Part shown: piece after piece, positions 23,536 to 31,886 of the stretch | Layout of the letters: every line of letters begins with the position of its first letter | How positions within the stretch are numbered: the first letter of the stretch is position 1 | From: JBEHWX01 sp048498995 | GTDB taxonomy: Bacteria; Bacteroidota; Ignavibacteria; OLB7 | Length of the DNA stretch: 57,681 bases | Reading direction: 5' to 3' | Assembly (NCBI GenBank): GCA_048498995.1 | Contig: JBEHWX010000031.1 | Span: 1-57,681 of the forward strand | Translations under genes and position numbers: made by a program | Notes under the pieces: generated by a model | Told to the model about the DNA's origin: nothing | The model's input: only the letters and a program-made list of their open reading frames with translations | The model's database searches: none

Positions 23536-25377
23536 ATGCAGCAAGACAACACGACGACCACGGGGTCGTTCCATCAGCTCGGTCTCGATCCGGTTCTTGC
23601 ACGAACCGTAGAGGAGATGGGCTACCAGACACCCACGCCGATCCAGCAGCAGGCGATTCCGCATCTGCTCGACGGTAATGACATCATCGGCCTGGCCCAG
23701 ACAGGCACCGGAAAGACCGCCGCCTTCGCGCTCCCGATCCTCGACAAGCTCGACCCGCGCGTCAACGCCGTGCAGGCGCTCGTGCTCACGCCGACGCGGG
23801 AGCTGGCCATCCAGGTCTCCGAGGCGATCCACGGCTTCTCGAAGGGGATCGGCCGCATTCGCACCATGCCGATCTACGGCGGCGAATCGATTCACAAGCA
23901 GATCAACCGCCTTCGCGGCGGCATCCATGTGCTGGTCGCTACCCCGGGCCGCATGATGGATCACCTTCAGCGTGGAACGATCTCGTTGAGCCAGGTCACG
24001 ACCGTGGTGCTCGACGAGGCCGACGAGATGCTCCGCATGGGCTTTCTCGGCGAGGTCGAGAAGATCCTGAGCCGCGCTCCGGAGGATCGCCAGACGGCGC
24101 TCTTCTCGGCGACGATGCCGGCCGAGATCCGGCGGATCGCCGATCGCTTCCTGGTGAACCCGATCACGGTCGAGGCGCGCCAGAAGACGCGGACCGTCGC
24201 GGCCGTCGACCAGCACTGCTTCCGCGTTCCGCAGGAGGAGAAGCTGGATACGCTCGCGGCCGTGCTCGATATCGAGTCGGAGTCGGCCGAGTCGACCATC
24301 ATCTTCGTCCGCACCAAGATCGGCGCGGCGCGCCTTGCCAAGAAGCTGAACATGCGCGGCCATCGCGCCGAGCCGATGCACGGCGGCATGACGCAGCCGC
24401 AGCGTGAGAACGTGATCCGCAGGATGCGCGCCGGACAGGTGCGGATCGTGGTCGCCACCGACGTGGCCGCCCGCGGACTCGACGTGGACCATATCGGCGT
24501 GGTGATCAACTTCGACATCCCGTCCGATCCGGAGTCGTACGTGCACCGTATCGGCCGGACCGGCCGCGCCGGACGCACCGGACGCGCGATCCTCTTCGCC
24601 ACGCCAGCCGAGATGAAGGCCGTCCGCGATATCGAGACCTACACCGGACATCGCCTGCAGGTGAGGAAGTTCGAGACCGGCTCGCTTACCGCGCGCCCCA
24701 CGAACCCGGAGGCTGCCAATGCCACGGCCGTTGTCGCGACGCCGAGCGCGCCGCGGAACGCCTCGCAGCCCCGTCAGTCGGCTCAGCCGCAGGCGCAGCA
24801 GGCTCCCGCGCGGCAGGCGCGCCAGGTTCAGCCGCAGGCCAAACAGCCCGAGTCCGAAGGAGTCACGCTGAAGGGACAGCTGCTCGATCTGCTGTCCGGC
24901 GAGCACCCCGGAGCGCATCGCTCGCTCGTCGACGATCTGGTGAAGGAGAGCGGGCGCACGCCGGTCGAAGTGGCCGCCGCCGCGCTTCGCCTTGCCACGG
25001 CCGGACATCTGGCCGATGATGCCGATGTGGACGAGATGGATGATGTGAAGCCGGAGACGGTGCGTCTGTTCATGGAGGCCGGCCGCAACGCCGGTGTCCG
25101 TGCCGCGGACGTGCTCGAGATCTTCGCCACCGAGGGAGGAATCTCCGGCAAGGTGATCGGCGCGATCGACATCTACGACGAGTTCAGCTCGGTCGAGGTC
25201 CCGAAGCAGATGCACCGTCAGCTCATCGGGCGCCTTTCCGGCGCGAGGATCCGCGGCCGCGACGCCGGCATCCGTCTGCTGACGGAGCTGGATCCGATCC
25301 CGACGAAGCGGCGTGGCGACGCGCAGGGACGTCGTCGCAGGGGAGGATATTCCTCCTCGGGCGCGCGCCGTTCGTGA
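23536..25377 (+). CDS. DEAD-box ATP-dependent RNA helicase (DeaD/CsdA type)
   Basis: A 613-aa helicase that unwinds structured RNA, typically in ribosome assembly, mRNA turnover and cold adaptation. All motifs are present: Q motif (MGYQTPTPIQQQA), Walker A AQTGTGKT, PTRELAIQ, TPGRMMDHL, DEAD (VVLDEADEML), SAT, and in the second lobe VATDVAARGLDVD and HRIGRTGRAGRTGR. A low-complexity Gln/Ala/Pro linker (about 400-445) leads to a helical domain and a DbpA-type RNA-binding domain (KVIGAIDIYDEFSSVEVPKQ...), then a basic tail RGDAQGRRRRGG. Start 23536 is preferred for its ribosome site; 23521 would add five residues. It is monocistronic and ends at the hairpin at 25423..25463. Confidence 0.95.
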   Translation: MQQDNTTTTGSFHQLGLDPVLARTVEEMGYQTPTPIQQQAIPHLLDGNDIIGLAQTGTGKTAAFALPILDKLDPRVNAVQALVLTPTRELAIQVSEAIHGFSKGIGRIRTMPIYGGESIHKQINRLRGGIHVLVATPGRMMDHLQRGTISLSQVTTVVLDEADEMLRMGFLGEVEKILSRAPEDRQTALFSATMPAEIRRIADRFLVNPITVEARQKTRTVAAVDQHCFRVPQEEKLDTLAAVLDIESESAESTIIFVRTKIGAARLAKKLNMRGHRAEPMHGGMTQPQRENVIRRMRAGQVRIVVATDVAARGLDVDHIGVVINFDIPSDPESYVHRIGRTGRAGRTGRAILFATPAEMKAVRDIETYTGHRLQVRKFETGSLTARPTNPEAANATAVVATPSAPRNASQPRQSAQPQAQQAPARQARQVQPQAKQPESEGVTLKGQLLDLLSGEHPGAHRSLVDDLVKESGRTPVEVAAAALRLATAGHLADDADVDEMDDVKPETVRLFMEAGRNAGVRAADVLEIFATEGGISGKVIGAIDIYDEFSSVEVPKQMHRQLIGRLSGARIRGRDAGIRLLTELDPIPTKRRGDAQGRRRRGGYSSSGARRS

Positions 25378-25422
25378 TCTGACCGGCCCGCTCTGGCGGG
25401 AACGACATCGACGATGAAACAT

Positions 25423-25463
25423 CAGGGGCGAGATGCGGGAATATTCCCAGCGTCTCGCCCCTG
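25423..25463 (+). terminator. Terminator hairpin after the helicase
   Basis: An 11-bp perfect stem caggggcgaga/tctcgcccctg encloses an inner gggaatattccc palindrome, followed by ttcattatt. It lies between two convergent genes and could act in both directions. Confidence 0.8.
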
Positions 25464-25542
25464 TTCATTATTGCCGAAAATCGATTTCGCGATCGATTCC
25501 GCGGCGGATTATGTCCGGTGAACTATTCCCCGTCGCTCCCGA

Positions 25543-26205
25543 TCAGGAGCATCCCTCGACCCACTCGATCGCCGGGAGCACGCCGGCGCGGAAAATCGTC
25601 ACGCGCGTGCCGTCGGTCTCGAAGATGATCTGATGCTTTGGATCGGCGCCGGTCACCACCATGTAATGCCCCTTCTCCACGTATTTGTGCGGCTGCACCT
25701 TCACGTTCGGATAGAGCTCCTTGATCCGCGCCTCCGTGTCGCCGACATGCGCGCCGGCGGCGGTAACGATGCTGTTGCCGTGCACGTCCACGCGCGCGAC
25801 GCGTCCGTCGACCACCATGATATTCAGGCCGTCCGGCGCGCGGCCGGTCGTGACATAATAGCAGGGGGAGGAAGTGTCCCGCGACTTGATATCGCCGCCG
25901 AGCGCTGAGCGAAGCTCCGCGACGGTCATCCCGTAACGGACCGGGCCGGTGTTGCTTTCGCCGACCGTCCAGCTATCGGTTCCCGGAGCGGGGGGCGCCT
26001 GCGCCGCCGTGTCGGGGCTCGGCGTGGTCGGCGCCGTCTGTACCATGGTGTCGAGTCCGGGCGTGGCGGTCGACTCCGCCGGCGGATGCGATGCGTCCGC
26101 CTGGTCGCGGCTCGAGCATGCGGGAAGCACCGCGAGAGCGGCCGTGACGGCGAAGGCGAGAATGCTCCGCGCAACCGGGCCGCGCGACATCGATCTGTTC
26201 ATCAT
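25543..26205 (-). CDS. Putative lipoprotein of unknown function
   Basis: A 220-aa protein. The signal peptide (SILAFAVTAALAVLPAC) ends in a lipobox at LPAC, so it is lipid-anchored. A Thr/Pro/Ala-rich linker (about 31-75) follows, then a compact domain beginning GPVRYGMTVAELRSALGG, with VGDTEARIKELYP and GHYMVVTG. The first of these is the 'G-x-x-V/L-G-M-T' style repeat found in small periplasmic domains that recur twice (compare YGMTVAELRSALG with VGDTEARIKELYP). No catalytic motif. ATG at 26205 has GGGAGAA upstream; 26202 is equally possible. It converges with the helicase gene. Confidence 0.78.
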   Translation of the reverse strand: MMNRSMSRGPVARSILAFAVTAALAVLPACSSRDQADASHPPAESTATPGLDTMVQTAPTTPSPDTAAQAPPAPGTDSWTVGESNTGPVRYGMTVAELRSALGGDIKSRDTSSPCYYVTTGRAPDGLNIMVVDGRVARVDVHGNSIVTAAGAHVGDTEARIKELYPNVKVQPHKYVEKGHYMVVTGADPKHQIIFETDGTRVTIFRAGVLPAIEWVEGCS

Positions 26206-26524
26206 CCTAAGTTCTCCCTGAATGTGCTTTCGGAGTGAAAGGCAATCCGTGTGCCCGGGATTGTGGAGAGGGGAGTGGAGTGGTGCATGGCCGCGTTCGG
26301 AGTCGGAGGAAGGATTCTCACGGAGCGTGGTATCGAGCAGGGCTGATGGCGTGGTGATGGAGAGAGAGCAGCCTCCGAGCGGACATGCGCGGAGATAACG
26401 GCGAGTCGATCGTCAGGAAAAGCGATGGGGAATGGCTCATTGCCGATCGACGATTTCACGAGCGCACGAACGGAAGCGGATATGGCGACTGTTCGATATC
26501 GGCCCGTGAGCTACGTCCCCTTCA
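26206..26524. other. Intergenic region without recognised features
   Basis: 319 bp between the lipoprotein start and the stop of the small membrane protein, both on the minus strand. It should hold the lipoprotein promoter. Nothing else stands out. Confidence 0.3.
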
Positions 26525-26725
26525 TCACCGCCCGCCGATCATCCCGAACTTGTAGGCCACGAGGAACAACGCCGCGAGCAGCAGGAAGAAGATTCCCTGC
26601 GTCACCACGCACCCGGCGGAGGTGGTCGCGCCCCAGAAGAACGATTGATAGCGCGCCACGTCCTTCCGCTTCAGGATCAGGTAGAGGGCGACCGACACGA
26701 ACATCACCGTTGCGATCCAGATCAT
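26525..26725 (-). CDS. Small two-helix membrane protein
   Basis: A 66-aa protein with two hydrophobic helices (IWIATVMFVSVALYLIL and GIFFLLLAALFLVAYKF) separated by a short polar loop KRKDVARYQSFF. A GGGAG motif lies 7 nt before the ATG at 26725; the longer open frame upstream has no support. No family was recognised. Confidence 0.65.
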   Translation of the reverse strand: MIWIATVMFVSVALYLILKRKDVARYQSFFWGATTSAGCVVTQGIFFLLLAALFLVAYKFGMIGGR

Positions 26726-26863
26726 CGAAGTGCTCCCGGAGATGAGAGAGAGAAGAATCGTGCGGGAATATATCCTCCCGGGATACGCACCGCTGTTGCC
26801 GAGTGCAACGCGCGGCGCCACGGGCCGCCCTGAGCGCATGCAAGCACTCGCACGTTGGCAGGC

Positions 26864-26880
26864 GCGCGTCTTCGGCGTGC
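26864..26880. repeat. Dispersed 17-bp palindrome, copy
   Basis: gcgcgtcttcggcgtgc, the reverse-complement form of the gcacgctgaagacgtgc element with three differences. Confidence 0.7.
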
Positions 26881-26925
26881 GTCATTGACACCACGGCAAT
26901 TCCCTGTTCGGCGCGTCGGGTAGCC

Positions 26926-26942
26926 GCACGTCTTTAGCGTGC
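26926..26942. repeat. Dispersed 17-bp palindrome, copy
   Basis: gcacgtctttagcgtgc preceded by gggtagcc. This matches the flank of the 91-bp array units in reverse complement (ggctaccc). Confidence 0.8.
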
Positions 26943-27220
26943 GCTGTACAGGCGGTTGGAGCGCGGCCACGGAGCGCCGCCCTTACGAGGGAAGGACGGC
27001 CGCGTCTGTACGGGAAACGAGCGAATAACGATAAGGCCGATCTGTCCGGAATCCGGATCGTGTCCGGGATCACGACAGCTCGCGCAATCACCAATCGACG
27101 ATTTCAGGAAGATTCGAAGGATTTGACCGCATGGCATGGTCCTATTAGCAGGTGTTTGTGTACGCGAATTCAACGGGACTACAAAACACGAACACTCAAT
27201 ACTCAACGGGACCAACTGTC

Positions 27221-27763
27221 ATGAACAAGCAGATCTTCACCCTCGCCGCTCTCGCCATCGTCGCCGCTCCGATCGTCTCGATGGCCCAGTCGGCCTCGGT
27301 GACCTCCACGGCCACCATCGTTACCCCGATCACCGCGACCGCCACCGCTCCGCTGGCCTTCGGCACGATCAGCAAGGGCTCGGCCGCCACGGTTGCGGCC
27401 AACAGCTCCTCGGCCGGCGCCGTGACCTTCTCGGGCGACGAGGCCGACAACATCACGATCTCGGTGCCGGCCACGGCCACCATCTCGACCACCTCCGGCG
27501 CCGGCGCCAGCATGACGGTGACCCTGAACCGCGCCGCGCTGCGTGTGGGAACCACGAGCGCTCAGGCCTCCTCCTCGGCTCTCGACGCATCGAGCGGCTC
27601 GGCCACGACGGCTCTGTCGGCTGACGGCTCGGGCGACGGTGTCGCCAACGACGGTCTCGGGCAGGCGTACGTTTGGATCGGCGGGTCGGTGACGCCGACG
27701 GCCACGCAGCAGCGCGGCAGCTACAGCGGTACCTTCACCGTCTCGGCCGCCTACTCCAACTAA
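27221..27763 (+). CDS. DUF4402 domain surface/secreted protein
   Basis: A 180-aa exported protein. The signal peptide (MNKQIFTLAALAIVAAPIVSMAQ) is clear. The mature part is a DUF4402 beta domain: PLAFGTISKG, AGAVTFSGDEADNITISVP, ASMTVTLN, YVWIGGSVTPTATQQRGSYSGTFTVSAAY at the C-terminus. DUF4402 proteins are small Ig-like secreted or pilus-like proteins of proteobacteria and Bacteroidota. The ATG at 27221 begins the signal peptide; the frame opens at 27152 with an unlikely leader. It appears monocistronic. Confidence 0.88.
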   Translation: MNKQIFTLAALAIVAAPIVSMAQSASVTSTATIVTPITATATAPLAFGTISKGSAATVAANSSSAGAVTFSGDEADNITISVPATATISTTSGAGASMTVTLNRAALRVGTTSAQASSSALDASSGSATTALSADGSGDGVANDGLGQAYVWIGGSVTPTATQQRGSYSGTFTVSAAYSN

Positions 27764-27958
27764 GAGCTTCACCGCGCCGGGCCCTCGAGCTCCGCGTGGA
27801 ATCGAAAATCGACAGACTTACAGTGAATGCTTCGAACTGATGTGAAGATGTGGTGGTGAGAGATTCCCGTCGTCGCGCGGCCGCATGGAGCCGGTATGCA
27901 CGGCGCCGGCGGCGGGCGGCTCTCAACCGATGATGACCTGCATGTTCGTCTCCCGCGG

Positions 27959-27992
27959 CGGGGCGCCAGTATCTCTGGCGTCCCGCTGTTTT
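27959..27992 (+). terminator. Rho-independent terminator
   Basis: An 11-bp stem cggggcgccag/ctggcgtcccg (one G-T pair), a 5-nt loop, then ctgtttttta. The T run makes it the clearest intrinsic terminator in the window. It sits 196 bp downstream of the DUF4402 gene. Confidence 0.85.
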
Positions 27993-28086
27993 TTATGTGC
28001 GGCGCCCGCACACCGGAACTACGCGTGTATGCGATCCGCGGTCATCGATGCTCGACGTACGGCATGCTATGAAGCGCTCGGTAGGC

Positions 28087-28103
28087 GCACGTCTTCAGCG
28101 TGC
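28087..28103. repeat. Dispersed 17-bp palindrome, copy
   Basis: gcacgtcttcagcgtgc, an exact reverse complement of the core in the 91-bp array, preceded by ggtaggc. Confidence 0.85.
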
Positions 28104-28227
28104 GCATGGCATGGACCTGCGGATGGGGCGGCCATGGAGGACGCCCACACGGAGCATTCGTACATCATACACCAGGCGTTGAAGACCCGTGCCGACCTTC
28201 GCTGCCGTTACGTGGGGGAGCAGCGCA

Positions 28228-28686
28228 TCACACGGAGGCAAGCCATGCCACGGCCGATGCGCGCTCGGTGAAGAACCGCTCGTCCGGCGCGCCGAGCTTC
28301 TGGTCGTACAGCGCCATCTTTCCCTCGTCATGGTGAATGTGCGCGACGGCCACGATCGCCCCGCCACGTCGCGGCACCTCCGGGACCACGGCGTCCGGGA
28401 AGAGCTCCAGCAGGCGGGTTCTGTGTCCGTGCTCGAGGAGGAACAGGGGGATCACCTCCCGCTGCACCTTGTGCACCTCCGGCGCGACGTCGGCCACCTC
28501 GTAGCCACAGATGTCGATCAGCATCCGGAAGTCGTTGTCGGCGGCCTCCTCGGCCGCGGCCAGAAGCCCGTCCCGCCACGCCTCGACCTCCGCGAGCGTG
28601 ACGCGGCCGGCGATCCGTGTCGACAGAACGTGCTCGCCGCCGTTCCAGCGGCTCTCGAAGCTCGATCCGTTCGTCGTCGATTCCAT
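28228..28686 (-). CDS. SpoIIAA/STAS-like protein of unknown function
   Basis: A 152-aa soluble protein. The layout HVLSTRIAGRVTLAEVEAWRDGLLAAAE, then FRMLIDICGYEVADVAPEVHKVQREVI, and a C-terminal AVAHIHHDEGKMALYDQKLG resembles SpoIIAA-like/STAS proteins, which bind ligands or partner proteins; the match is by eye and weak. ATG at 28686 has GGAG 9 nt upstream. The frame stays open far upstream only because it runs through the minisatellite. Confidence 0.6.
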   Translation of the reverse strand: MESTTNGSSFESRWNGGEHVLSTRIAGRVTLAEVEAWRDGLLAAAEEAADNDFRMLIDICGYEVADVAPEVHKVQREVIPLFLLEHGHRTRLLELFPDAVVPEVPRRGGAIVAVAHIHHDEGKMALYDQKLGAPDERFFTERASAVAWLASV

Positions 28687-28840
28687 GGCGTGCATCTCCA
28701 GTGATGTGATCCGTGCTCGATGAAGCGCGCAATGTACGAGACGGACGGCGTTCAATCCGGTTCCCGCGCCGGTCAGGCCCGCCCCCGCGGTCGTGGGGTG
28801 TTGTCGTGTTGTTGTATGTCGGGTCCGAGGTTGCGTGGCG

Positions 28841-29087
28841 TATCGATGGATGAGCGTATCGATGGATGAGCGCAACGGCGGAAGAGCGCAACGGCGGAAG
28901 AGCGCAACGGCGGAAGAGCGCAACGGCGGAAGAGCGCACCGGCAAAGAGCGCACCGGCGGAAGAGCGCACCGGCAAAGAGCGCACCGGCGGAAGAGCGCA
29001 TCGGCAAAGAGCGCACCGGCAAAGAGTGCACCGGCAAAGAGCGCACCGGCAAAGAGCGCACCGGCAAAGAGCGCACCGGCAAAGAGC
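28841..29087. repeat. Minisatellite of 15- and 16-bp units
   Basis: It begins with variants of gatgagcgtatcgatg, then several 16-bp units gcgcaacggcggaaga, then mixed gcgcaccggcggaaga and 15-bp gcgcaccggcaaaga units, ending in a homogeneous run of the 15-bp form. The last unit merges into the palindrome at 29088. The gradient from diverged to identical copies suggests recent expansion at the right end. Confidence 0.93.
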
Positions 29088-29104
29088 GCACGCTAAAGAC
29101 GTGC
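29088..29104. repeat. Dispersed 17-bp palindrome, copy
   Basis: gcacgctaaagacgtgc, directly joined to the minisatellite and followed by gcctacc as in the other copies. Confidence 0.85.
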
Positions 29105-29266
29105 GCCTACCACGGGCGCCTACCACGTGCGCCTACCACGGGGACACCTCGGGCGACTTCGCCAGGTCGGGCGGGGCTGGTATGTTGCGGGCGCCGGACG
29201 CTTCACGTGATTCCGGCGCGCTCACGCAAGGTCCCTCCATCTCGACATGCTCCGTACCGATATCCG

Positions 29267-30802
29267 ATGACCTCCAATCACAGCCACATCGCGACCGCGG
29301 AAGCCGCATCTCAACGAAGGATCACGGCGGCCGTCGATGCTTGGCGCCGGATCGTCGGCGTCGAGCACGTCGTTGTCGACGGGGAGCGGCTGGCGCTCCT
29401 GAACGACGCGACCTATCCGGTGGCCGGACATCTGCTCGGGATCGTCGAGCCGGCGGATCGGGAGCAGGTGACGCGCTGCGTGGCGATCGCCGCGGAGCAT
29501 CGCGTGCCGCTGCATCCGGTCGGCGCGGGACGAAACTGGGGCTACGGCTCGGCGCTTCCGCCGCGCGGCACGGCAGTGCTGCTGTCGCTCGCGCGCCTCG
29601 ATCGGATCATCGAGATCGATGAGGAGCTGGCCTTCGTCACGATCGAGCCGGGGGTGACGTTCCGGCATCTGGCCGCCGAGCTCGCCGCGCGCCGCTCGCG
29701 ACTGGAGCCGCCGATGACCGGCGGCACGCCCGACGCATCGGTGATCGGCACCGTGCTGGAACGGGGGATCGGCAAGGGAGCATACGATGAGATCGCCTCG
29801 CGCGCGGCGTCGCTCGAGGTGGTGCTTGCCGACGGATCGGTGATCGAGACCGGCCTCGGCTCCTTCGCGGGCGCGCTCGCGACGGCCGTCCGCGCCGAGC
29901 CTCCCGGCCCCGCGCTGCAGGGACTCTTCGCGCAGAGCGGCCTCGGCGTGGTCACACGCATGACGCTCTGGCTCGATCCCGCGCCGGCGCTTCGTCAGCG
30001 GCTCTTCGTCGGACTGGCCGATGCCGAACGACTCGCCTCGACGATCGATCTTCTCCGCCCGATGCTCCAGAGATCCGGCGCCGGCGTGCGCGCCGAGATC
30101 ATCAACGACTATCGCGCCCTCGCGCAGACCAGCAGCTTTCCGGCCGACGCGGACCCCGAAGCCGCGCTTCCGCGCGCCTCGATCGACGCGCGCGCCATCG
30201 GCATTCCCGGACGGTGGATAGCCTGCATCACGATCGACGGCGAGTCGGCGGAGGAGTTGGAGCTCAGGCGGCGCGCGCTCCTGGCCGGGCTCGGCGCGGC
30301 TGGGCTCGCGGCCATCGAGGAAGCGCCGGCGCCTCCGGTACCGATGCTCGATGATGAGGGCCTTCGCAGCGCCTACTGGCGCAAGCCCGGCGGCATGCCT
30401 CACGATCCGCATCCTGACCGCGACCGCTGCGGCGTGATCTGGACCGCGCCGGTGATGCCGACGCTCGGCGCCGTCGTGGCCGACGCGGTGGAGGCGACCG
30501 AGGAGATTCTGCTCGCGCGCGGTTTCGAGCCGGCCATCACCCTCAAGCCGGCCGGCCGCGCCACCCGCGCGGTGATCGGCATCTTCTACGATCGCGACCA
30601 TCCGGGGAGCGACGAGCGGGCCATGCTCTGCCAGCGCGCGCTCCGCGCCGAGCTGGACCGCCGCGGGCTGATCCCGTATCGCCTCGGCGCGCACGAGATG
30701 GAGAGCATCGAGCGCGCGCCCCACACCGTGCGCCTGCTCCGGCTGCTGAAGCGGACGCTCGATCCACACGGCATCATCTCACCGGGGAGGTATATCGCGT
30801 GA
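29267..30802 (+). CDS. FAD-binding oxidoreductase, VAO/4-cresol dehydrogenase-like
   Basis: A 511-aa flavoprotein of the vanillyl-alcohol oxidase superfamily. The PCMH-type FAD domain spans about 45-230: VEPADREQVTRCVAIAAEHRVPLHPVGAGRNWGYGSALP (the G-x-N-x-GYG loop contacts FAD), TIEPGVTFRHLA, and MTGGTPDASVIGTVLERGIGKG. The C-terminal substrate domain ends with the usual DPHGIISPGRY. The substrate is probably a phenol- or terpenoid-like alcohol, but that is inference. Start 29267 (MTSNHSH) is the first ATG after the repeat; upstream frame is minisatellite. The stop overlaps the next gene's GTG by 3 nt (GTGA), so the two are translated together. Confidence 0.88.
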   Translation: MTSNHSHIATAEAASQRRITAAVDAWRRIVGVEHVVVDGERLALLNDATYPVAGHLLGIVEPADREQVTRCVAIAAEHRVPLHPVGAGRNWGYGSALPPRGTAVLLSLARLDRIIEIDEELAFVTIEPGVTFRHLAAELAARRSRLEPPMTGGTPDASVIGTVLERGIGKGAYDEIASRAASLEVVLADGSVIETGLGSFAGALATAVRAEPPGPALQGLFAQSGLGVVTRMTLWLDPAPALRQRLFVGLADAERLASTIDLLRPMLQRSGAGVRAEIINDYRALAQTSSFPADADPEAALPRASIDARAIGIPGRWIACITIDGESAEELELRRRALLAGLGAAGLAAIEEAPAPPVPMLDDEGLRSAYWRKPGGMPHDPHPDRDRCGVIWTAPVMPTLGAVVADAVEATEEILLARGFEPAITLKPAGRATRAVIGIFYDRDHPGSDERAMLCQRALRAELDRRGLIPYRLGAHEMESIERAPHTVRLLRLLKRTLDPHGIISPGRYIA

Positions 30803-31863
30803 CCGGAAGCGCAACGACAGGGGGAGAGGGGGCCGGCTTCGCAAGCCCGCTCGGCATCGCGCATCGCACCGAGCTCACCGGCGTCGACTTCGGTGCCATC
30901 GAGCAGGGAGCGGCGCTGCACGGGCTGCGCTGGACAATGGCCGCGGAACTGGATGCCGTGGCGGCCGCACTGCCGGAGCCGCTCGCGGCCGAGGCGCGCG
31001 CAACGATCGGAGCCTACGCCGGCGGCGGCGATTTCTTCCGACTCTTCCATCCCCCCGTCTGGTCCTTTCTTCACTGGGCTCCCGCGTCGACGCCGCTCGG
31101 CCCGGAGCTCGTCCGGTGCGCCGTGCGCGGCGGCTCCCTCGCGCTCTTTCTCCATCTCTGGGACGATCACCTCTGCGACGGCCAGCTTCCGGTCGACATG
31201 CTCCGGCTGCAGCTCAGGAGCATCGCGTGGGAGCGCTTCACCGGCGCGTGCCGCCGGATGGCGGAGATCGTCGGCCGCGGAGGAGGGTATAGCGACGAGA
31301 GTATCGGTGCGTATCTCCGCGCCACGCACCGCGCGCCGGAGGTGGTGGGTGATCTCGATGCCTACTGCCGGCGGAGCCTCGACGAGATGGCGATCTGGCG
31401 GATCGTTCCCCACCTGCTCGACGCCGCGCTCGACGGCGCTCGTGCCGCCGATCACGCGGCCGATGATGCGCCGGGAGCGCTCGCCCGTATCGTCGGCGCC
31501 TTCTCGATCGCGTGGCGTCTGGTGGACGATGTGCAGGATCTCGACGAGGATCTGATGGCCGGGAAGCCGGCCGCGCTGGGGCAGGTGATGAGCGGGGAGG
31601 AGTGGGAGCTGTGGCATCGGTGCCGTGCCCGCTCGGCCGGGCGCCCCACGCCGGAGCCGGAGAGCTGGCGGGCGCTCCTCGACGCGCTCCGGAGCTCCGG
31701 GGCGATCGCGAAGCTGCTCGATCGAGCCTCGTCCGAGCTCGCGCTCGCGCGGGAGCTGGCGAGCCTGAGCGGGCTCGAAGGGCTTGCCGCGGAGCTCGCG
31801 GCCGCGCGGGCCGGCGTGAACGACACGGGGGAGCGGGCACTCGGCCCGCTCCCCCGCGGATGA
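30799..31863 (+). CDS. All-alpha isoprenoid synthase (polyprenyl synthetase-like)
   Basis: A 354-aa class I isoprenoid synthase. Two acidic motifs that bind the Mg-diphosphate are seen: DDHLCD at 122-127 in LFLHLWDDHLCDG and DDVQD at 243-247 in AWRLVDDVQDLDED. The surrounding sequence is unlike housekeeping farnesyl or octaprenyl synthases, so it may make or condense an unusual prenyl or terpene product. It starts at a GTG that overlaps the oxidoreductase stop; the pair is likely one pathway (prenyl chain formation plus oxidation). A strong hairpin is encoded in its last codons. Convergent with the 1239-aa gene, 23 bp away. Confidence 0.8.
   Translation: MTGSATTGGEGAGFASPLGIAHRTELTGVDFGAIEQGAALHGLRWTMAAELDAVAAALPEPLAAEARATIGAYAGGGDFFRLFHPPVWSFLHWAPASTPLGPELVRCAVRGGSLALFLHLWDDHLCDGQLPVDMLRLQLRSIAWERFTGACRRMAEIVGRGGGYSDESIGAYLRATHRAPEVVGDLDAYCRRSLDEMAIWRIVPHLLDAALDGARAADHAADDAPGALARIVGAFSIAWRLVDDVQDLDEDLMAGKPAALGQVMSGEEWELWHRCRARSAGRPTPEPESWRALLDALRSSGAIAKLLDRASSELALARELASLSGLEGLAAELAAARAGVNDTGERALGPLPRG
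31827..31855. terminator. Hairpin terminator overlapping the isoprenoid synthase 3' end
   Basis: A perfect 12-bp stem gggggagcgggc/gcccgctccccc with a 5-nt loop, located inside the last codons (GERALGPLP). There is no T run on either side. It sits between convergent genes whose stops are only 23 bp apart. Confidence 0.55.
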
Positions 31864-31886
31864 CATGAATCGTCAGCTGATCTCGA

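Larger units (their letters stand above)
26726..27220. other. Intergenic region with two dispersed palindromes
   Basis: 495 bp between divergent genes. It contains two copies of the dispersed 17-bp palindrome (26864..26880 and 26926..26942) and a less GC-rich leader before the DUF4402 gene. No gene was seen. Confidence 0.4.
27764..28227. other. Intergenic region with terminator and a dispersed palindrome
   Basis: 464 bp between two convergent genes. It contains the hairpin terminator at 27959..27992 and the palindrome copy at 28087..28103. No gene was seen. Confidence 0.45.
28687..29266. other. Divergent intergenic region filled by a minisatellite
   Basis: 580 bp between two divergent starts. 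The central part is the repeat at 28841..29087, followed by a dispersed palindrome and three gcctaccacg motifs (about 29105-29140). Both genes' promoters must lie here. Repeat translation gives long open frames with no coding value. Confidence 0.5.

Noticed and set aside
23488..25422. 644-codon minus-strand frame opposite the helicase
   Set aside because: The plus strand carries all helicase motifs; the reverse frame has no recognisable domain.
28841..29087. CRISPR array or coding repeat protein
   Set aside because: Units of 15-16 bp are directly adjacent with no spacers; no ribosome site, and frames differ between unit types.
28687..29091. N-terminal extension of the SpoIIAA-like gene through the minisatellite (RSLPV repeats)
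   Set aside because: Repeat translation; a ribosome site supports the ATG at 28686.
28793..29266. N-terminal extension of the flavin oxidase through the minisatellite
   Set aside because: The frame is open only because the 15/16-bp repeat has no stops; the protein begins properly at 29267.
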